Below, piece after piece: positions 56,517-64,000 of a stretch of 64,000 bases of DNA (position 1 is the stretch's first letter; every line of letters begins with the position of its first letter). Where the stretch lies: positions 1,240,001-1,304,000 of the forward strand of contig CBDFMY010000003.1 in assembly GCA_965249835.1 (NCBI GenBank), read 5' to 3'. The position numbers were made by a program, and so were the translations under genes. The stretch comes from JAHRAW01 sp965249835. Its GTDB lineage: Bacteria > Pseudomonadota > Gammaproteobacteria > Arenicellales > Poriferihabitantaceae. The notes under the pieces were generated by a model that had not been told where the DNA came from, made no database searches, and saw only the letters and a list, made by a program, of their open reading frames with translations.

Positions 56517-56753
56517 ATGAAACGCCCGATACTACTGCTTATCAAAGCCTACCAACTGACGCTGAGTCCGTATCTCGGTCGCTGTTGTCGTTTTCATCCC
56601 AGTTGCTCGGCCTACGCGTTGGAAGCGGTCGAACGCCACGGCGCGCTCAAGGGCAGTTGGCTGGCACTCAAGCGCATCGGTCGATGCCACCCGTGGCGCG
56701 AAGGCGGCGAAGACCCGGTGCCGCCGGTTGTTCGGCAACCGAAAACAATTTAG
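56517..56753 (+). CDS. yidD: Membrane protein insertion efficiency factor YidD
   Basis: A 78-residue protein with the family core LIKAYQLTLSPYLGRCCRFHPSCSAY (part) and GRCHPWREGGEDPVP. It has an amphipathic N-terminal helix and conserved cysteines, and aids YidC-dependent insertion. ATG at 56517 is the standard start; an in-frame ATG at 56466 would overlap the rnpA stop. Confidence 0.94.
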   Translation: MKRPILLLIKAYQLTLSPYLGRCCRFHPSCSAYALEAVERHGALKGSWLALKRIGRCHPWREGGEDPVPPVVRQPKTI

Positions 56754-56764
56754 CGGCACATTAC

Positions 56765-58471
56765 ATGTTTAATATGGAAATCCAGCGGATGATCTTGTTC
56801 GGTGCCCTCGGCCTGGTGCTGATTATGCTCTGGCAGTCGTGGGTGGAATTTCAGCAGCAAACCACCGCCGCCAACGACCCGGCCGCGGGTTCCGGTTTGA
56901 ACCAGCGCACCGAAGTTGCCGGCACCGCTTCCGGTTCCCGAGTTGGTGATGTTCCCGAAGCCCCGGCATTGTCGGTGCCATCTGCGAATACCGACCCAAC
57001 CATCGAAGCGGTCGCCACGCAGGTTTCGGCTACCGATGGCCGGTTGATCAACGTCGCTACCGATTTGATGCGCGTCCAGATTGATCCACGTGGTGGCGAT
57101 CTGGTACGGGTGGAATTGCTGCGTCATCCGGTGAGCGTTGATCGGCCGGATGAACCGTTCGTATTAATGCACCGCGATGACGGCGGCTTGTTTATCGCCC
57201 AGAGCGGACTCATCGGCGCCGACCGTAAGTATCCAGACCACGGCGTGACCTATTCGGTTTCCGCTTTGGATTACGACCTCGGCGACCACGAGCAAATGGA
57301 AGTCGTCCTTGACTGGCGTGCGCCGGACGGAGTCGCCTATCAAAAAGTATTCCACTTCCGGCGCAACGCCTACCGCATCGAAGTGGACTTCCGCGTAGAC
57401 AACCAAAGCCCCGAGCCGTGGACTGGTTTTGTGTATGGCCAGTTGAAGCAGACCGAAATCGTTCAGCAAGGTTCCATGGGTTTTCTTGGCCGTCTGCCAA
57501 GTTATAACGGCGCGGCGGTCTACACCGCCGAAGACAACTACGAAAAAATTACCTACGACGACATGCGCGAGGAACCGCTTAATCTTTCCACCGAATCCGG
57601 CTGGGTTTCCATGATGCAACATTACTTCGTGGCGGCGTGGTTGCCCTCCGACTCCGAGCGCTATCAATTTTTCTCCGGTGTTGCCGATACCGCATCCAAT
57701 CCCCAATATCGCATCGGTTATAAAACCACGCAACCGGTGCGAATCGGCGGCGGCGAGGAAGGCGTAATTCGCACGGTGTTGTTCGTTGGACCCAAAGAGC
57801 AAAAACGCCTGAGCCAACAGCAAGCCGAAGGGTTGCTCCTGGCGGTGGACTACGGCTGGCTGACGCCCATCGCCGACCCGTTGTTCTGGCTGCTGAGCAA
57901 AATTCATGACGTGGTCGGCAACTGGGGCTGGGCGATCATTTTGCTGACCCTGCTGGTCAAGGCGGTTTTCTATCCGCTGTCCGCCACCAGTTACAAGTCC
58001 ATGGCGAAAATGAAAAAACTGCAGCCGCGTTTGAAAACCCTCAAGGAGCGTTACGGCGACGACAAGCAGAAGTTCCAGCAAGAAATGATGAAGTTGTATA
58101 AAGCCGAAAAGGTAAATCCGGCCGGCGGCTGCTTGCCGATTCTGGTGCAGATTCCGGTGTTCATCGCGTTGTATTGGGTGCTGCTCGAGAGCGTGGAATT
58201 GCGTCAGGCGGACTTCATGTTCTGGCTAAAAGATTTGTCCATACCCGACCCGTATTTTGTCCTGCCGTTGATCATGGGCGCCTCAATGCTGGCGCAATAC
58301 TTTCTCAACCCGGCACCGGTAGACCCGCTGCAAAAGAAAATCATGATGGCCATGCCCATCGTTTTCACGGTGTTCTTCCTGTGGTTTCCCGCCGGGCTGG
58401 TGTTGTATTGGGTGGTGAACAATCTGCTTTCCATTACGCAGCAATATTATATTTCCAGAAAATACACTTGA
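56765..58471 (+). CDS. yidC: Membrane protein insertase YidC
   Basis: A 568-residue inner-membrane insertase. After the first helix (ILFGALGLVLIMLWQSWV) comes a large periplasmic domain (about 60-340) and then the Oxa1-type core with WGWAIILLTLLVKAVFYPLSATSYKSMAKM and PAGGCLPILVQIPVFIALY. It inserts and folds membrane proteins with or without SecYEG. ATG at 56765 or 56774 (MEIQRM) are both possible. Confidence 0.96.
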   Translation: MFNMEIQRMILFGALGLVLIMLWQSWVEFQQQTTAANDPAAGSGLNQRTEVAGTASGSRVGDVPEAPALSVPSANTDPTIEAVATQVSATDGRLINVATDLMRVQIDPRGGDLVRVELLRHPVSVDRPDEPFVLMHRDDGGLFIAQSGLIGADRKYPDHGVTYSVSALDYDLGDHEQMEVVLDWRAPDGVAYQKVFHFRRNAYRIEVDFRVDNQSPEPWTGFVYGQLKQTEIVQQGSMGFLGRLPSYNGAAVYTAEDNYEKITYDDMREEPLNLSTESGWVSMMQHYFVAAWLPSDSERYQFFSGVADTASNPQYRIGYKTTQPVRIGGGEEGVIRTVLFVGPKEQKRLSQQQAEGLLLAVDYGWLTPIADPLFWLLSKIHDVVGNWGWAIILLTLLVKAVFYPLSATSYKSMAKMKKLQPRLKTLKERYGDDKQKFQQEMMKLYKAEKVNPAGGCLPILVQIPVFIALYWVLLESVELRQADFMFWLKDLSIPDPYFVLPLIMGASMLAQYFLNPAPVDPLQKKIMMAMPIVFTVFFLWFPAGLVLYWVVNNLLSITQQYYISRKYT

Positions 58472-58475
58472 GCTT

Positions 58476-58598
58476 GTCTTTTCGTCGCCATGCTTCGTCG
58501 CGTTGTTGCTTATCCGCTTAATGTAGGCGCGCGTCACCGCTCCTCGCGCGCCTTGCCTAACGAAACATATGCGGCGCGCAATGTTTGTCCGGATTGTC
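58476..58598 (+). repeat. Dispersed repeat, copy B
   Basis: Contains TTGCTTATCCGCTTAATGTA, GCGCGCCTTGCCTAACGAAA and ATGCGGCGCGCAATGTTTGT, shared with copies A and C. It fills most of the yidC-mnmE gap. Confidence 0.75.
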
Positions 58599-58645
58599 CG
58601 GTCAACCCGGATTAATGACGAGTGGAGAGAAATCACCTGAGTGCA

Positions 58646-60001
58646 ATGGGAATGAATGTATCTGACGACATCGTGGCTGTGGCAACGCCGCCGGGGCGGG
58701 GCGCCATCAGTATCGTGCGACTGACCGGCTCCGGTATTCCGGCGTTGTGCAACACACTAACCGGCGCATTGCCCGAACCGCGTTACGCCGCATTGTGCGA
58801 CTTTGTTGCGGCGGACGGCACCGCCATTGACCGCGGACTCGTGCTTTATTTCCCCGCGCCGCACAGTTACACCGGCGAACACGCGTTGGAACTGCACGGC
58901 CACGGCAGCCCGGTGGTAATGAAAATGTTGCTTCGCCGGTGCCTCGAATTGGGCGCACGGCTGGCGCGCCCCGGCGAATTCAGCGAACGCGCATTTTTGA
59001 ATGGCCGCCTCGACTTGACGCAAGCCGAAGCCGTCGCCGACTTGATCGCCGGAGGCACCGAATCCGCCGCACGCTCGGCCATGAACTCGTTGCAGGGCGC
59101 ATTCTCATCCCGCATTGATGAACTGGTGGTTGACCTCACCGAACTGCGGATACTGGTGGAAGCGGCCATCGACTTCCCCGAAGAAAGCGTGGACCACGCC
59201 AAAGACGCCTTTGCCGACGAGCGCATCCACGAACGCCTTAATCGATTGCGAAAACGTTTCGACGAATTGCGCGCATCCGCCCACCGCGGGAAACTCCTGC
59301 GAGACGGACTCAAAGTTGTGCTCACCGGGCCACCCAATGCCGGCAAGTCCAGTATCTTGAACGCGCTGTCCCAACAACAACGCGCCATCGTCAGCACCAT
59401 TCCCGGCACCACCCGCGACTTGCTGGAACAGGTCATCGAAATAGACGGCTTGCCTTTGGAAATTACCGACACCGCCGGCATCCGCGACAGCACCGATGAA
59501 ATCGAAATTGAAGGCGTGCGCCGTGCGCGTGATGCACAACGGCGTGCGGATTTAATTTTGCTGGTGATTGACGACTCCGCTACCACCGAACAGGAAGCGG
59601 CGCAGTTGTTGCAACAAACTAGCGGCGGCGCGTGCGTTTGTTTGGTGCGCAATAAAATCGACCTGAGCGGACGAAGCGCGGGTGCCGACGAGCACGGCGT
59701 AGCGTTGTCGGCGCTTAGCGGCGAGGGCATGAACGAACTGGCCGAGCGGATCAAACATCACGCCGGATTTCGCCACAGCGAAGATAGCCCGTTCATCGCC
59801 CGCCAACGCCATCTCGACGCCTTGCAACGCGCCACCGCCAGTTTGGAGGCCGGCATCAAGCAATTCACCGCTCATCACGCCGGCGAACTCCTCGCCGAAG
59901 AACTCGGCGCCTGCCAACGCGTCCTCGGAGAAATCACCGGCACCGTCACCAGCGACGACTTGCTCGGTTTGATATTTGCTTCGTTTTGTATTGGCAAATA
60001 A
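58646..60001 (+). CDS. mnmE: tRNA modification GTPase MnmE
   Basis: A 451-residue GTPase that acts with MnmG to make cmnm5U at wobble U34. The folate-binding N-terminal domain (VAVATPPGRGAISIVRLTG) is followed by an inserted G domain: GPPNAGKSS (G1), DTAGIRD (G3), RNKID (G4), and the C-terminal catalytic FCIGK. ATG at 58646 or 58652 gives the standard start; a GTG at 58622 opens the frame. Confidence 0.96.
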   Translation: MGMNVSDDIVAVATPPGRGAISIVRLTGSGIPALCNTLTGALPEPRYAALCDFVAADGTAIDRGLVLYFPAPHSYTGEHALELHGHGSPVVMKMLLRRCLELGARLARPGEFSERAFLNGRLDLTQAEAVADLIAGGTESAARSAMNSLQGAFSSRIDELVVDLTELRILVEAAIDFPEESVDHAKDAFADERIHERLNRLRKRFDELRASAHRGKLLRDGLKVVLTGPPNAGKSSILNALSQQQRAIVSTIPGTTRDLLEQVIEIDGLPLEITDTAGIRDSTDEIEIEGVRRARDAQRRADLILLVIDDSATTEQEAAQLLQQTSGGACVCLVRNKIDLSGRSAGADEHGVALSALSGEGMNELAERIKHHAGFRHSEDSPFIARQRHLDALQRATASLEAGIKQFTAHHAGELLAEELGACQRVLGEITGTVTSDDLLGLIFASFCIGK

Positions 60002-60084
60002 ACAAATTCCTCGGCAGTTGCGGCTATAATCCCCCCCCCGACCATCACCTTTATATTTCTGCCCGCCCGGCAGTCTTATCCGAA

Positions 60085-61041
60085 ATGACCATGCCCACCG
60101 CCACTGAAGCCGCCACTGAAGCCGCCACCGAAACCAATCGGCAACCCGAAGCCAGCCCCCAGCATCGTTACACCCGCAACATACTCGTGCAGATGCTGGC
60201 GGTGTTCTTGTTGCTGTTGGGCGTAATCGTCTGGCAGTGGGATGTGGTGCAGCAGATTTATCTGAAAAATCAGATCAACGCCATCGGCTGGATCATCAAC
60301 GGCGGCATCGTGCTGCTGTTTCTGTTCGGGTTGGCGGTATTGGTGTGGCGTTTTTTCGAATACCGCGATCAGGAACTTGCCATCGCCCGCTTTTTGCGGA
60401 ACATAGAACAAGGTCGGGATCCATTGCTGGAAGTGAACCCGAATTGCATGCTTGCCGAGCGTTATCACACCTTGCACGAACTCAGTCGGCGGCACACCGA
60501 CATCAACCAGAACGCGCTGGCGGCGACCCTGCTGGCATCGGAATCCAGCCGCAACAGTTTCCCGAAGTTTGTTCATAATGTGCTGATACTCACCGGCGTT
60601 TTCGGCACCATCATTTCCCTGTCGCTGTCCCTGCTGGGTGCCTCGGAGATGATTCACGGCACCGCGGTGAATGGTCTCGGCACCATGATCTTCGGCATGT
60701 CGACCGCGCTGTCCACCACCATGACCGCGATTCTCGCCTACCTCATCTTCGGCTACTTCTACATCAAACTCACCGACACCCAGACCTACCTCATCAGCCG
60801 CGTCGAAGAAGTCACCGCCACCATTTTATTGCCGCACCTGCGACTCAACCAGCATGCGGAGAAAGATTCCACCGACAGCGTGCGCAGTGTCGGCCAGCCG
60901 GTCGATGCCATCACTCGAGCGGAACTCGAAGCGATGCTGACGCGCATCGTTGAAGCGCAGCAGCGTTCCGACGAAGAAAGCCGCGCATTGTTGGCCGATG
61001 CGGTTGAGCTGCTTCGCGAAGGTTTCCGCCTGCGCAAATAA
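60085..61041 (+). CDS. MotA/TolQ/ExbB-family proton-channel-like protein
   Basis: A 318-residue protein from the ATG at 60085. A low-complexity TEAATEAATE start is followed by two helices (ILVQMLAVFLLLLGVIVW and NGGIVLLFLFGLAVLVWRFF), a cytoplasmic stretch, and two more helices with VLILTGVFGTIISLSLSLLG and GLGTMIFGMSTALSTTMTAIL, which match the MotA/ExbB core TM3-TM4. It is probably the pentameric half of a stator-like motor driven by the ion gradient. A TATAAT at 60025-60030 could help start its own transcript. Partner gene follows after 30 bp. Confidence 0.8.
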   Translation: MTMPTATEAATEAATETNRQPEASPQHRYTRNILVQMLAVFLLLLGVIVWQWDVVQQIYLKNQINAIGWIINGGIVLLFLFGLAVLVWRFFEYRDQELAIARFLRNIEQGRDPLLEVNPNCMLAERYHTLHELSRRHTDINQNALAATLLASESSRNSFPKFVHNVLILTGVFGTIISLSLSLLGASEMIHGTAVNGLGTMIFGMSTALSTTMTAILAYLIFGYFYIKLTDTQTYLISRVEEVTATILLPHLRLNQHAEKDSTDSVRSVGQPVDAITRAELEAMLTRIVEAQQRSDEESRALLADAVELLREGFRLRK

Positions 61042-61071
61042 ACTCGAACGAATTTCCACGCCAACCGACCC

Positions 61072-62274
61072 GTGCATCCCACCGCCAACAACGGATTCAT
61101 CGATTTGCGCGTGGGCCACGGCGCGCGCGGAATCGGCGACGACAGCGTGTGGCCGTCGTTCACCGACATCATGACGGTGATCGTGATGATATTCCTGATG
61201 GCGTTCGTGATCATGATGATGCGCAACTTTGAACTAGACCGCCAATTGACCACCACCGAAATTTCCCGCGAAGCCGGCCTCGCGGCCAATCGCGGTTTGC
61301 TGGATAAAATCCACGCCCTTGAAGCCCAAACCAAGGGCCTTCAACAGTCCCTCGGCATCAGCCAGGGCGAGCGAGACGCGCTGCAGGCGCAACTGCTGGA
61401 AGAATTGAAACGCATCAAGTTGATGGTCGCCGACAACCGCAACCTTGACGAGCAACTCGCCGCCATCATCGTCGAGCGCAGCCGCTTGTTCGAGGAAAAG
61501 CAGCAACAGGCGGAGCAGTCCGGTGCGCGCATCGCCGCGCTGACCGCCAGCGAAGCGGACTTAAGTCAACGCATCAGCGCAGTGAGCGAGCAGCTCGCCA
61601 ATCTCGAACTCCGCTCGGCCGGTGAAATCGAAACTTTGAGCACCGCCAACCTGACGCTCACTCAGCAACTCGACCAAGTGGCAACGCAACTGGAACAGGT
61701 TAGAGTGTTATTGCAAACCGAACAGCAACAGCGTCGCGCGCTCGGTCTGCAGATTGAAGTTCAGGAGCGCGAATTGGCCGAAAAACAGGAATGGCTCACG
61801 CAGTTGCAGTCCATGCAAGAGCAATCCACCGAACGCTACGCCGAAGCCCGTGCGCAAATCGACCGCCTCAACCAATCCATCCATCGCCGCGAAATCGAAA
61901 ACGCCGCCTTGCAAGAACTCGCTGATGTGTCCGACCAACGCTTCCATTCGTTGCAGGAAGAATACGACTCATTGGACGCCGAATACCGAACTCTGGTTCG
62001 TCCGGCGCGCAACTCGGCGGGCAAGTATGTGGTGGAAGTGTGGATTCTAAAATCCGGCGACCAATACCACTTTCGCCTGAAACAACCCGCGCAACCCGCC
62101 GCCGTGGATTACGCGGAAGATCACCTGCATCAACGCCTCGCCGCACTCAAAGCGAAGCAGGGGAAAAATCTCTACACCAAAATAATCATTCCCGAAAACA
62201 ACTCGCTGTCGCACAACGAAGCATGGCGCATCACCCGGGAAATTTTGCAAGGATATGATTATTATTATCAGTAA
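61072..62274 (+). CDS. MotB/ExbD-like partner with long periplasmic coiled coil
   Basis: A 400-residue protein with a GTG start. One membrane helix (33-50) is preceded by PSFTD, putting an Asp at 32, the position of the proton-carrying Asp in MotB. Residues about 55-315 are nearly continuous Leu/Gln/Glu-rich coiled coil. The end (about 320-400: KYVVEVWILKSGDQYHF and LYTKIIIPENNSLSHNEAWR) looks like an ExbD-type periplasmic domain and lacks an OmpA peptidoglycan-binding motif. With the preceding gene it forms an uncharacterised stator-like pair between mnmE and mnmG. Confidence 0.78.
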   Translation: MHPTANNGFIDLRVGHGARGIGDDSVWPSFTDIMTVIVMIFLMAFVIMMMRNFELDRQLTTTEISREAGLAANRGLLDKIHALEAQTKGLQQSLGISQGERDALQAQLLEELKRIKLMVADNRNLDEQLAAIIVERSRLFEEKQQQAEQSGARIAALTASEADLSQRISAVSEQLANLELRSAGEIETLSTANLTLTQQLDQVATQLEQVRVLLQTEQQQRRALGLQIEVQERELAEKQEWLTQLQSMQEQSTERYAEARAQIDRLNQSIHRREIENAALQELADVSDQRFHSLQEEYDSLDAEYRTLVRPARNSAGKYVVEVWILKSGDQYHFRLKQPAQPAAVDYAEDHLHQRLAALKAKQGKNLYTKIIIPENNSLSHNEAWRITREILQGYDYYYQ

Positions 62275-62327
62275 CGCAATCGGCTGAGAGAAAATTCAAA
62301 CCCGGGCCAAAGCCCAACCCCAAACCC

Positions 62328-64000
62328 ATGAAATACCCCGACCCATTCGCTGTCATCGTCATCGGTGCCGGACACGCCGGTGTTGAAGCCGCGCTTGCCG
62401 CCGCCCGGGTCGGGTGCCGCACTTTGCTGGTTACCCATAACATTGAAACCATCGGGCAAATGTCGTGCAACCCGGCCATCGGCGGCATTGGCAAGGGACA
62501 CATCGTCAAGGAAATAGATGCCATGGGCGGGGTGATGGCGCGTGCCATTGACCAAGCGGGGATTCACTTTCGCACACTCAATTCGCGCAAAGGTCCGGCG
62601 GTACAGGCGACTCGCGCTCAGGCCGATCGGGCGTTGTATAAAATGGCGATTCGGCGGGCGGTGGAGCATCAACCCAACCTGACGCTTTTCCAGCAACCGG
62701 TGGATGACCTGCTGGTGCATAACGGCCGCGTCACCGGCATCAAAACCCAATTGGGCATTGAGTTCAACGCCGCCACGGTTGTGCTTACCACCGGGACTTT
62801 TTTGCACGGCAAAATTCATGTTGGCTTCAACAGCGACCGCGCCGGTCGTGCCGGCGACCGGTCGTCTTTGGCGTTGGCGGATCGTCTGCGCGAGATGCCG
62901 TTCACCGTGAGTCGTTTGAAAACCGGTACGCCGCCGCGCATAGATGGTCGGACCATCGACTACACCCAACTCGAAGCCCAGCCGGGCGATCAGCCGCCGC
63001 CGCGTTTTTCCTTTCACGGCGATGTGAGTGCGCGTCCGCCGCAGGTGTGTTGCCACATCACCGCCACCAATTCCGACACCCACGACCTCATCGTCGCCGC
63101 CCTCGACCGCTCGCCCATCTACGGCGGCGTCATCGAAGGCGTGGGACCGCGCTATTGCCCCTCCATCGAAGACAAAGTCGTGCGCTTCGCCGAGCGCAAC
63201 AGCCATCAGATTTTTATCGAACCCGAAGGATTGAATACCACCGAAATTTATCCCAACGGCATCTCCACCAGTTTGCCGTTTGATGTGCAACATCGTTTCG
63301 TTCGAACCATTCGTGGATTCGAACGCGCGGTCATCACACGCCCCGGATACGCCATTGAATACGATTTCTTCGACCCGCGCGGACTCAAGCAAACCCTTGA
63401 GACCAAGTGCATCAAAGGTTTGTTTTTCGCCGGCCAGATCAACGGCACCACCGGCTACGAAGAAGCCGCCGGCCAGGGACTCATCGCCGGCTTGAACGCC
63501 GCGTTGCTCGCGCACGGTCGCGAAGGCTGGTGCCCGGCTCGCAACCAGGCCTACATCGGCGTGATGATTGACGACCTCATCACCCACGGCGCCGCCGAGC
63601 CTTATCGCATGTTCACCTCGCGCGCCGAATACCGCTTGCAACTGCGCGAAGACAACGCCGACCTGCGCCTGACCGAAATCGCCCATCGCCTCGGTCTGGT
63701 GGACGACGACCGCAAACGCGCCTTTGACCGGAAACGCGAATCCATCGAAACCGAACGTCAACGCTTGCAGCAAACCCGGATTCACGCAAAAACGTTCGCC
63801 CCCGAACTGGCACACAAACTCCTCGGCCAGCCGCTGCAACGCGACACCAACCTGCTGGATTTGCTACGCCGTCCCGAAGTTACCTATAAAGACCTCATCG
63901 CCCTGGCCCCCGGCGCGCAGCAACTAACCGACCCGCAAGCCATCCGCCAACTCGAAACCGAGGCGCGATACAGCGGTTACATCGAACGCCAAACCGCCGA
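62328..64000 (+). CDS. mnmG: tRNA U34 carboxymethylaminomethyl transferase subunit MnmG (3' end outside window)
   Basis: The first 557 codons of MnmG/GidA. The FAD motif is VIVIGAGHAGVEAALAAARVG, then MSCNPAIGGIGKGHIVKEIDAMGG and the long conserved TGTPPRIDGRTIDY and TTGYEEAAGQGLIAGLNAA. It works with MnmE on wobble uridines. The ATG at 62328 gives MKYPDPFAVIV. The frame is open to the window end; about 70 residues are missing. Confidence 0.96.
   Translation, partial: MKYPDPFAVIVIGAGHAGVEAALAAARVGCRTLLVTHNIETIGQMSCNPAIGGIGKGHIVKEIDAMGGVMARAIDQAGIHFRTLNSRKGPAVQATRAQADRALYKMAIRRAVEHQPNLTLFQQPVDDLLVHNGRVTGIKTQLGIEFNAATVVLTTGTFLHGKIHVGFNSDRAGRAGDRSSLALADRLREMPFTVSRLKTGTPPRIDGRTIDYTQLEAQPGDQPPPRFSFHGDVSARPPQVCCHITATNSDTHDLIVAALDRSPIYGGVIEGVGPRYCPSIEDKVVRFAERNSHQIFIEPEGLNTTEIYPNGISTSLPFDVQHRFVRTIRGFERAVITRPGYAIEYDFFDPRGLKQTLETKCIKGLFFAGQINGTTGYEEAAGQGLIAGLNAALLAHGREGWCPARNQAYIGVMIDDLITHGAAEPYRMFTSRAEYRLQLREDNADLRLTEIAHRLGLVDDDRKRAFDRKRESIETERQRLQQTRIHAKTFAPELAHKLLGQPLQRDTNLLDLLRRPEVTYKDLIALAPGAQQLTDPQAIRQLETEARYSGYIERQTA

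Noticed and set aside
62268..63839. A 523-codon frame on the minus strand opposite mnmG
   Set aside because: The plus strand encodes MnmG with all expected motifs; the minus frame has no family features.

Overview
This window looks like a chromosomal stretch from a gammaproteobacterium, most likely a sulfur-oxidising (thiotrophic) one. Support comes from conserved gene orders: rpmH-rnpA-yidD-yidC-mnmE-mnmG; rsmI divergent from lpoA-yraN-diaA/gmhA-dolP; yibN-secB-gpsA; dapF-DUF484-xerC. Metabolism points the same way. A QmoA/QmoB-like pair is followed by HdrC/HdrB-like proteins, the set that exchanges electrons with APS reductase. A membrane pyrophosphatase (hppA) lies near a PPi-type phosphofructokinase (pfp), a pairing known from methylotrophs and thiotrophic symbionts. 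The species cannot be named from this sequence. Host genes are moderately GC-rich, and several inserted blocks are clearly AT-rich.

Layout. 1-0.4 kb: 3' end of an ISNCY/IS481-like transposase. 0.4-5.5 kb: RND efflux pump with its adaptor, and a carboxylesterase. 5.5-12.7 kb: type III restriction-modification locus with an AbiJ-like gene between mod and res. 12.7-17.5 kb: MATE and MFS transporters, then an amidinotransferase-fold enzyme beside an M19 dipeptidase. 17.5-18.5 kb: AT-rich orphan DNA methyltransferase. 18.5-23.9 kb: heptose and envelope genes (hldE C-terminal domain, dolP, gmhA/diaA, yraN, lpoA) and rsmI. 24.2-31.8 kb: TPR protein, hemJ, gpsA, secB, rhodanese, ctpA, small membrane protein, dapF, DUF484, xerC. 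32-38.5 kb: hppA, an HTH gene flanked by copies of the hppA 3' end, a zeta toxin with a small partner, a DUF4268 nuclease-like gene, and the pfp operon. 38.5-42 kb: AlkB-like dioxygenase, IS remnants, LysR regulator and EamA exporter. 42-50.7 kb: qmoA-qmoB-hdrC-hdrB, invaded between qmoB and hdrC by two DNA-modification modules. 51-52.5 kb: remains of an antitoxin and of another restriction-modification locus. 52.6-55 kb: argE and a folK-folP fusion. 55-55.9 kb: repeat-rich spacer. 55.9-64 kb: rpmH region, with a MotA/ExbB-like plus coiled-coil MotB/ExbD-like pair between mnmE and mnmG.

The most striking structure is how defence genes sit inside energy-metabolism loci. A putative restriction-modification pair follows qmoB and is itself followed by a 331-bp, about 99% identical copy of the qmoB 3' end. 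On a smaller scale an HTH gene follows hppA and is followed by an exact 37-bp copy of the hppA 3' end. In both cases the host gene stays intact. This resembles insertion with long target duplication, a mode proposed for restriction-modification genes. The second main candidate for an undescribed system is the stator-like pair at 60.1-62.3 kb, which has the key membrane aspartate but no OmpA-type domain.
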